From assembly GCA_002403415.1 (NCBI GenBank), contig DHHS01000124.1, positions 510 through 13,385 on the forward strand: a DNA stretch of 12,876 bases. The letters are read 5' to 3'. Source of the stretch: Sphingomonas sp. UBA4766. GTDB lineage: Bacteria; Pseudomonadota; Alphaproteobacteria; Sphingomonadales; Sphingomonadaceae. Position numbers and translations under genes: made by a program. The notes under the pieces are model-generated. The model saw nothing but the letters and a program-made list of their open reading frames with translations. It was not told the origin of the DNA and did no database searches. Shown piece by piece: positions 1 to 5,383 of the stretch; positions within the stretch are counted from its first letter, which is position 1, and each line of letters starts with the position of its first letter.

Positions 1-101
1 AGAACATGCGCTCGATGGCGTTGCGGCCCTTGTAGAGGGTTTTGCTGAAGCAGCTTTTCCCACACGCCGTTGCGCTTGGGCGGGATGTTGGGGACGGCAC
101 C
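1..101 (-). mobile_element. IS5-family transposase, C-terminal fragment, frameshifted
   Basis: Read on the minus strand from about base 101, the sequence encodes GAVPNIPPKRNGVW. After skipping one base in the GGG run (complement of 59-61) it continues KSCFSKTLYKGRNAIERMF to the window edge. The IPPKRN block and the later R-N-A-I-E-R-M-F block, whose glutamate is the last acid of the DDE triad, are typical of the C-terminal part of IS5-family transposases. The 5' part of the transposase and the left inverted repeat are absent: sequence upstream of about base 101 belongs to the methyltransferase gene. The fragment therefore begins at a deletion or recombination junction and is also out of frame by one base, so it cannot be an active transposase. 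The rest of the element would lie outside the window. The family call comes from remembered motifs, not a search. Confidence 0.7.
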
Positions 102-1374
102 CGCCCGGCTTGAGAAACTGATAGGCGTGGCGGACATGGTCGCAATCACGCCCGCGATCAAAAGGCGGGTTCATGACAATTGCGTCAAACAAGCCCAATT
201 GCCCGGTCGACAATCTTAAAAAGTCGGCTTCGATCGTGCCAAAGCCGTGCACGGTGCGCAGCTCATGGGCCAAGCCGGGCTGAATTTCGACGCATGTCAC
301 TTTGGTGCCTTGCTCGCGTGCAGCTCGGGCAAGCATGCCCGTGCCCGCTGATGGCTCCAGCACCAACATGCCTGGCGTGATGGCGACGCGCGCCATAACA
401 GCCGCGGCAACTTCGGGCGATGAATTGAACGCGCCGAAATTCTTCGCCGGTGTCGCATGATAGGCGGGCGCGCTATTATAGTCCGGCCCGTTGCCCGCGT
501 CGCCTTCGATCGGCTTATAGTATTCGAGCAACAGCTTGTTAACTTGCGCCAACAGGTCTTTGCGCTCGAACCACAGATGCAAGTTGCCGTTTTGAAAGAC
601 GCGCACCCGGAAATAGTCGCCTTTCACCAGCTTAGGCAGGCCACCCGCGCGCTTGGCGTGTTCAACCTGGCGCACAATCCCGTCGCCATGATCGATGCCA
701 ATAGGGCCGCGCCCGTCAAGTTCTCGAAGAATGCGCTCAACGTCGTGCAGCGTGTCGCGCCGGTTGTAACTTTGCCAGCCGCCCCAGCTTTCCGAATGCA
801 TCGCGCGTTCGATGATAAGGCGGTTGCCGATTGCAAAAGCGTCATGCGACCGAAAGCGCCGATCCATTTTCATAAACACATTTGCAATGCCCCGCAGATA
901 CATATCGCGCCGCCCGGCCCAGATTGTCCCGAATGTCGCCCGGCAATTTTCAACGGTGAATGCTGGCGTGTCGCTGCGCAAACTTGTTTGGAATTCTTCG
1001 CGGGCTTGGCGGTCTAGCAACTGGTCGAGACCAAGGCGCGTCATCATTTCATCCCAGCAACGGCGATCAATATCGCGCGTGACGGCCGATGCAAAACGCG
1101 CGCGCGCATCCACCATTGAGAGCTTGCCCGTTTCCCGATCGCGCTTTTCGTGCGGCTTGTTTGTCAGAAAGGCTTGCGAGCGCTCAATATCGTCTGTCCC
1201 GTAGCGCTCGCTAGAAGGCGCGCGAAGGCCAAGTCTTCCCGCAATCGACGCCTTGCCCGCCAGCTCGGATAAATCGTGGAATTTGTCGTAAGCCTCCAGC
1301 CAAAGCGCAATCGCCCGATCTCGCCCGGCGCATAGGTCTGCAAGATTGGGGGGAAGCGCCAACCTATCTGATGC
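102..1374 (-). pseudogene. DUF4942-type adenine-specific DNA methyltransferase, truncated at both ends
   Basis: One minus-strand frame is open from about 1374 to the junction near 102. The N-terminal half has the character of DUF4942 proteins of phages and islands: ADLCAGRDRAIALWLEAYDK (about 1350-1290), then SYNRRDTLHDVERILRELDG (about 765-706). The C-terminal half is a class I SAM-dependent methyltransferase: motif I VLEPSAGTG (363-337) and catalytic motif IV MNPPF (about 174-160), which points to an N6-adenine enzyme. Just after HAYQFLKPGG the homology stops and transposase sequence begins, so the last part of the fold is missing. At the 5' end the frame continues upstream without a stop into the remains of the C5 methyltransferase, and no clear start or ribosome site is seen; TTG at 1362-1360 or ATG at 1572-1570 are the only plausible ones. 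It would modify DNA of a phage or island. I judge it inactive. Confidence 0.72.
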
Positions 1375-2305
1375 AAATTGCGAAGGGTGCGCTACGAAAT
1401 TCGGCACCTGATCCAGGTGCATCCGGCCCGTGCCGTTGGTTGTCACATGATCCGACGAGTTCGTGCCCTTGTGATCGCGCGTCGCTGGCGTCGGCCAATG
1501 TTCGACCTGATGCTCCAGCCCCACTTGCACTTTGCTGCCGTCCGCGCGCGTCGCCGTGCGGCCCTTCATCATCGCGTGCTTGGCTGATCATCCGCCTGTC
1601 GGGGCGTTGGGAGTCATCCAATGCTCGGCTTGATCCTCCAGATTGATCGTGTGCCCGCCCGCTGCTCGTTTGTCGGGGTGCTGCGATCCGCCCCGCTTCG
1701 ACGGGTCCGATGGACTGCGCCATTGTTCCGTCGCAAGGTCGAGCGTCGGGCGCGCACGCGCATTTGGGCTAACCGACCTGTTGATCCGCCGTTCCGCGAT
1801 TGTCGCGGTGGGCCAGGATGAAGAGCCGCTCCCTTCGGTGGCTCGCCCCGGCCTCGCCCGCGCTGAAAATTCCGACCGCAACGCGGCAGCCCAGTCTTTC
1901 CAGTGCCGGGATGGCAACGGCGAGCTGTCCGTCGGCGTTCCCCGTGACGTTCTCGCGGAACAGGGTGTGAGCCCCGCTTTGATCGAAAATGTCGATAACG
2001 CAGTCGAGCAGCCATCGCTCGTCATCCTCGCCGCCGCGCTTTCCGGCGACGCTGTTGGGCTGGCACGGGTCGCCCGACAGGACGCAATCCACCGCGCCGC
2101 GCCATGCTCCAGCGTCGAAGGTTCGCAGATCAGACCAGACAGCAGCCGGATGAAGCCGCCCCGCTTCCATGCTCGCGACAAGGCTTGCGGCTGCACTGAT
2201 TTCCCTCTCCACGAAAGCGACGCAGCGTGCGTCGGGTCGGGCAATGCGGACGGCAAGGTCGAGGCCGCCCACTCCGGCACATAGGGAGAGGGTATGTAGA
2301 GCCAC
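1375..2305 (-). pseudogene. Phage-type C5 cytosine DNA methyltransferase, broken by frameshift and nonsense codon
   Basis: The start is GTG at 2305-2303, giving MALHTLSLCAGVGGLDLAV (motif I, SAM binding). It is followed by the catalytic loop GDPCQPNSVAGKRGG (PCQ near 2068-2051), the ENV motif (1954-1946) and HRRERLFILAHR (about 1843-1810). The frame then hits TAG at 1771-1769, while the neighbouring frame continues with the expected sequence PNARARPTLDLATEQWRSPS. One extra T near 1771-1772 explains this. The restored frame runs through repeated W-x-[ST]-P blocks, typical of the target-recognition region of these phage enzymes, to an in-frame TGA at 1590-1588 where CGA (Arg) is likely ancestral. 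Homology resumes after it (GLEHQVEHWPTPATRDHKG). The C-terminal motifs IX-X are missing: after FVAHPS the frame passes into the DUF4942 gene. It would have methylated cytosine in element DNA. It is now non-functional, barring sequencing errors. Confidence 0.78.
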
Positions 2306-2426
2306 GTCATGGCAGCCGGTCTAGGATTGCCGGAGTTAGCAGTAAGGGCCTGCACCCCGCCGAGATCAGTGAGCGGAACGGATACAGAATATCGCCAAAA
2401 TGTGAGGATTTCCGCCGAATCGCCTT

Positions 2427-2466
2427 GGATTTGCAGTCCTCTGCGTCACCACTCCGCCATCGGGCC
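2427..2466 (-). tRNA. tRNA-Cys(GCA), 5' half only (att-site scar)
   Basis: On the minus strand, from 2466 down, the bases fit the 5' half of a bacterial tRNA-Cys. They give a 7-base acceptor strand GGCCCGA, T8-G9, a D arm with stem GCG/CGC around loop GAGTGGTGA, A26, then GAGGA and anticodon loop CTGCAAA with GCA anticodon, and TCC. After TCC the match ends: the next bases (AA) do not complete the anticodon stem. No T arm, no TCGGGCC strand to close the acceptor stem and no CCA follow in the expected place. The gene is cut in the anticodon arm, and the methyltransferase remnants begin about 120 bases further on. tRNA genes are common integration sites of phages and islands, so this probably marks the edge of one. 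An intact tRNA-Cys must exist elsewhere in the genome. Confidence 0.65.
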
Positions 2467-2478
2467 GGAAGGGCGCTC

Positions 2479-2507
2479 CCAATGCGCGGGTGCTTGCGCG
2501 CTGTCAA
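2479..2507 (-). promoter_or_regulatory. Possible promoter of the tRNA-Cys remnant
   Basis: TTGACA at 2507-2502 is a perfect -35 box on the minus strand. After 17 bases comes CATTGG (2484-2479), a poor -10 match, then a GC-rich stretch of the kind seen between promoter and stable-RNA genes, and the tRNA fragment at 2466. The position is right for a tRNA promoter. If still active it would read into the decayed element. Only the -35 box is strong. Confidence 0.35.
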
Positions 2508-2622
2508 CCGGGCCCTTGCAAAATCTCATCGGCTCGCTTGGCGGCGGCGCTTGCACAGGGTAGAAGCCGAGCGCGCAACAAAGTGTGTTGCATACATAAT
2601 ACGGCTGTGCCAAGAGGACGAC

Positions 2623-3300
2623 ATGCAAACGACCGCCAATCTCCGGCCCAATGCCGATCATCTTGAAGCGATGCGCTTCGCCATGGTCGACAGCCAATTG
2701 CGCCCCAACGCGGTCAGCGATCCGCGCGTGATCGCCGCCATGGCGAGCGTTGCGCGTGAATTCTTCTTGGATGAGTCGCTGGCGGCGGTCGCCTATGCGG
2801 ATGTAAAGCTGCCGTTGACGCCGGGGCGCTTTATGAACCTACCGGTTGCCACGGGCCGGTTGCTGACGGCGGCGGCGCTGCGCGAGTCAGATAAGGTGCT
2901 GCTGATCGGTGCGGCGGGCGGATACACCGCAGCAGTGCTTGCACGGATAGTGGCATCGGTCGTGGCGGTTGAATGTGATGCGAACCTCGTCCGCACCGCG
3001 CGTCAGGCGCTGGCGGCGGCAACGAATGTTACCGTGGTGGAAGGACCGCTTGCGGCAGGGCATGTGGTCGCTGCGCCCTATGATGTGATTGTTGTCGATG
3101 GTGCGATCGAACAGTTGCCGCCGGGGTTGGTCGATCAGCTTGGCGTCGATGGGCGGCTGGTGACCGGATTGATCGATCGCGGCGTATGCCGGTTATCGGT
3201 CGGCCACCGCACGGCAGGCGGCTTTGGTCTTGCTGATTTTGCGGATTTCGATGCAGCCGTCTTGCCCGGCTTCGCGCCTGAGAAGGGATTTGTATTTTGA
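2623..3300 (+). CDS. Protein-L-isoaspartate O-methyltransferase-like protein
   Basis: This encodes 225 residues. The ATG at 2623 is chosen because AGAGGA lies just upstream (about 2613-2618); the frame is open further upstream, but that part overlaps the tRNA and methyltransferase remnants in a shadow frame. MVDSQLRPNAVSDPRVIAAM (about residues 18-37) is the typical opening of the alphaproteobacterial pcm family, which repairs isoaspartyl residues with SAM in the cytoplasm. The SAM-binding motif I, at residues 92-101, reads VLLIGAAGGY rather than the usual VLxIGxGSGY/GTGY: the acidic residue before the glycines and one glycine are replaced. VIVVDGAIEQLP (about 155-166) fits the later conserved strand. 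The fold is likely kept, but activity is uncertain. The stop codon overlaps the tolC start (TTGA), which suggests co-translation. No strong promoter is seen upstream; CATAAT at 2595-2600 is a weak -10 candidate. Confidence 0.82.
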   Translation: MQTTANLRPNADHLEAMRFAMVDSQLRPNAVSDPRVIAAMASVAREFFLDESLAAVAYADVKLPLTPGRFMNLPVATGRLLTAAALRESDKVLLIGAAGGYTAAVLARIVASVVAVECDANLVRTARQALAAATNVTVVEGPLAAGHVVAAPYDVIVVDGAIEQLPPGLVDQLGVDGRLVTGLIDRGVCRLSVGHRTAGGFGLADFADFDAAVLPGFAPEKGFVF

Positions 3301-4817
3301 CCAGACTATTTTGCTCGGTGGCGGTGATTGCGCTGGCGGCGATGCCCGCGACGGCAGAGACACTGCGCGATGCGCTAGTCAAAGCCTATGAGACCAACCC
3401 CACGCTCGCCGCCCAGCGCGCGACGTTGCGCGCGAACGATGAAAATGTGCCGATCACACGCGCGCCTTCGCTTCCGCAGGTTCAGGTGCAAAGCACTTAT
3501 AGCGAAAACGTCGTACTGCCGATCACGGCCTTCACCGCACCGTCGCGCACCAGCCAGACTCAGGCAAGCCTGACCTATTCGCTCTTTGCCGGGGGTGCCG
3601 TGAAAAATGGCGTCGCGGCGGCCAAGTCGCGCGTGGAAGGCGGGCGCGCGACGCTGCGCGGGACCGAAGCGGACCTGTTCACCGCGGTTGTCGCCGCCTA
3701 TGTCGATGTCCAGCGCGATTCGGCGGTCGTGCAGCTTAACGAACAGAATGTCCGCGTGCTCGACGTTAATCTTCAGGCCTCGCGTGACCGGTTTCAGGTC
3801 GGCGACCTGACCCGCACCGATGTCGCGCAATCGGAGGCGCGGCTGGCGCTGGCGCAGAGCCAGCTCGAGACCGCGCAGTCGCGGCTGATCGCTAGTCGTG
3901 AGAACTATATCCGCCTGGTCGGTTCGACCCCGGGCGAGCTGGATACGCCGCCGCCGCTGCCGAAACTGCCCGGCACGCCCGATGAAGCGGTGAAAGTCGC
4001 GCTGGCCGAAAACCCGACCCTGCTCGCCGCGCGCAAGGCTCTGGAGGCAAGCGGTTTTGACGTGAAGTCGGCACGTGCCACCCGCCTGCCCACGGTCGAT
4101 GCGTTCGCTCAGGGGAATTACACCAATTTCCTGGGCACGCTGGGCGGTTTCCCCGGCAATCCGGCGCCGCCACAGTTCGACCGCACGGCGCAATTCGGCG
4201 TACGCCTCTCGCTGCCGATTTATCAGGGCGGCGCGCCCGCAGCGCGTATCCGCCAGGCGCAAGCACGCCAAAGCGCGTCGATCGAGCAACTGACCGAGGC
4301 GGAGCGCAGCGTTGTCTCGCAAACCCGCTCGGTCTATGCGTCCTATCGCGCCGCACTCGACGTGATCCGCTCGGCGGAAGCTGCGGTGAGCGCGAACCGG
4401 CTCGCGCTGGAGGGGGTGAAGGCGGAAAACAGCGTCGGCAACCGCACCATCCTCGAAATCCTGAACGCCGAACAGGAATTGCTGAATGCGCAAGTGACGC
4501 TGGTGACGGCGCGGCGCGATGCATATGTTGCGGGCTTTGCGGTGCTGGCGGCGATGGGCCGGGCGGAGGCGAAGGATCTGGGGCTCGAAAATGGCCCGCT
4601 TTACGATCCCGTTGCCAATTACGACCGCGTGCGCAATCGCATTTTTGATTGGGATCAGGATCCGACGCCAAAGCCGGTCGCGACATCAACCACCGGCACC
4701 CCAGCGCAAACCGCGATCGTGGCCGGGCGCATCGACCCGTCGCTGAGCAACGATGCCCGCCTGACACCGGTTGACAAAAGCCCGGTGAATCCTGCACCTG
4801 TCGCGCCTAAGCGTTAA
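3297..4817 (+). CDS. tolC: TolC-family outer membrane efflux/secretion channel
   Basis: This encodes 506 residues from a TTG start at 3297 that overlaps the preceding stop. AAGGGA lies about 7 bases upstream, and the start gives a clean signal peptide, MTRLFCSVAVIALAAMPATA, with cleavage likely before E21. The mature protein begins ETLRDALVKAYETNPTLAAQ, the usual first helix of TolC proteins of type I secretion and efflux systems. The two tandem OEP repeats each show the conserved strand motif: SLTYSLFAGG near residue 91 and GVRLSLPIYQGG near residue 301, each followed by long helices. The trimer would form a beta-barrel in the outer membrane and an alpha-helical tunnel through the periplasm, docking with ABC or RND partners not encoded here. 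The last 50 residues are rich in Pro, Thr and Ala and probably disordered. Length is normal for alphaproteobacterial TolC. Confidence 0.93.
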   Translation: MTRLFCSVAVIALAAMPATAETLRDALVKAYETNPTLAAQRATLRANDENVPITRAPSLPQVQVQSTYSENVVLPITAFTAPSRTSQTQASLTYSLFAGGAVKNGVAAAKSRVEGGRATLRGTEADLFTAVVAAYVDVQRDSAVVQLNEQNVRVLDVNLQASRDRFQVGDLTRTDVAQSEARLALAQSQLETAQSRLIASRENYIRLVGSTPGELDTPPPLPKLPGTPDEAVKVALAENPTLLAARKALEASGFDVKSARATRLPTVDAFAQGNYTNFLGTLGGFPGNPAPPQFDRTAQFGVRLSLPIYQGGAPAARIRQAQARQSASIEQLTEAERSVVSQTRSVYASYRAALDVIRSAEAAVSANRLALEGVKAENSVGNRTILEILNAEQELLNAQVTLVTARRDAYVAGFAVLAAMGRAEAKDLGLENGPLYDPVANYDRVRNRIFDWDQDPTPKPVATSTTGTPAQTAIVAGRIDPSLSNDARLTPVDKSPVNPAPVAPKR

Positions 4818-4859
4818 TTCAGCGATCCGGTTGGGGCGGACATCGTGCGAGGTATCAGC

Positions 4860-5321
4860 ATGGGCGACATGAGTGCGGAGCCGTCGATGGAGGACATCCT
4901 TTCCTCGATCAAGCGCATCATTGCCGAAGAGGGCGACACCGCCGTGCGCGCCAAGCGTCCCCCGGTGCGCCCCGTGCCGCGCGCTGCCGAACCCGCGCAT
5001 GAAGTGCTGGAACTGAACGACGCGATTGCAGAGGAGCCGGTCGCACCAGCAGTGCCTTCGCTCACCGCAGGGGCGAACGCGAGCATCGGTCAGGCAGATA
5101 TGCCGATCGTGTCGGCCCATGCCGCCGAGGCCAGCCGGGGGGCGCTCAACGCCCTGTCGCGGCTGATGATCAAGCCCGAACCGTCGAGCGACGGCACGCT
5201 GGAGGGGTTGGTGCGCGAAATGCTCCGCCCAATGCTGCGCGAATGGCTTGATGAAAACCTGCCCGCGCTGGTCGAGTCCATGGTCGCGCGCGAGATTGAG
5301 CGGATCAGCAAGAGCGGTTGA
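4860..5321 (+). CDS. popZ: PopZ-family (DUF2497) polar organising protein
   Basis: This encodes 153 residues. ATG at 4860 is preferred because GAGG lies 7 bases upstream. GTG at 4845 and ATG at 4869 are also in frame, the latter giving the shortest typical N-terminus. AEPSMEDILSSIKRIIAEEG (residues 5-24) is the conserved N-terminal helix that binds client proteins in PopZ. A Pro/Glu/Ala-rich, probably disordered linker follows. The C-terminal 40 residues, with LVREMLRPMLREWLDENLPA, form the helices known in Caulobacter PopZ to drive self-assembly at the cell pole. There PopZ anchors ParB-parS and recruits cell-cycle proteins; whether this homologue does the same is inference. It sits 42 bases after tolC, in an order I recall as conserved in alphaproteobacteria (pcm-like, tolC, DUF2497, valS). 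Confidence 0.85.
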   Translation: MGDMSAEPSMEDILSSIKRIIAEEGDTAVRAKRPPVRPVPRAAEPAHEVLELNDAIAEEPVAPAVPSLTAGANASIGQADMPIVSAHAAEASRGALNALSRLMIKPEPSSDGTLEGLVREMLRPMLREWLDENLPALVESMVAREIERISKSG

Positions 5322-5334
5322 TTGCCGCGTAGCG

Positions 5335-5377
5335 CGTCGATACGGGCTTGGCGAAGCGCCGTATAGCCCGCTAGACG
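5335..5377 (+). promoter_or_regulatory. Hairpin in the popZ-valS gap, just before valS
   Basis: Three helices stack in one imperfect hairpin: CGTC (5335-5338) with GACG (5374-5377), CGGGCT (5343-5348) with AGCCCG (5365-5370), and GGCG (5350-5353) with CGCC (5357-5360) around loop AAG. It ends six bases before the valS ATG and covers the place of the ribosome site, which is weak. No T-run follows, so it is not a classic intrinsic terminator. It may limit popZ readthrough or valS translation; no direct evidence for either. Confidence 0.4.
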
Positions 5378-5383
5378 GACGCG

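Noticed and set aside
457..1017. Plus-strand frame of 186 residues on the left
   Set aside because: It lies opposite the DUF4942 methyltransferase frame, which shows real family sequence.
1770..2355. Upstream part of the 255-residue minus frame ending at 1588
   Set aside because: Only the part downstream of about 1770 carries methyltransferase sequence. Before that the real frame is the one starting at 2305.
2306..2433. Group I intron interrupting tRNA-Cys at the anticodon loop
   Set aside because: Such introns exist in some bacterial tRNA genes, but I find no 3' tRNA half downstream in the window and no intron core, and methyltransferase sequence begins after about 120 bases. A covariance search would settle it.
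1..2466. A working new defence or modification system built from two methyltransferases and a transposase
   Set aside because: At least two frameshifts, one nonsense codon and two gene junctions indicate decay.
2307..2507. Minus-strand 66-residue frame upstream of the C5 methyltransferase
   Set aside because: Its middle (SGDAEDCKS) is the translation of the tRNA-Cys remnant, a common false protein signature.
2227..2622. Upstream extension of the pcm-like gene
   Set aside because: The extension crosses remnants of other genes on the opposite strand. The ATG at 2623 has a good ribosome site and matches family length.
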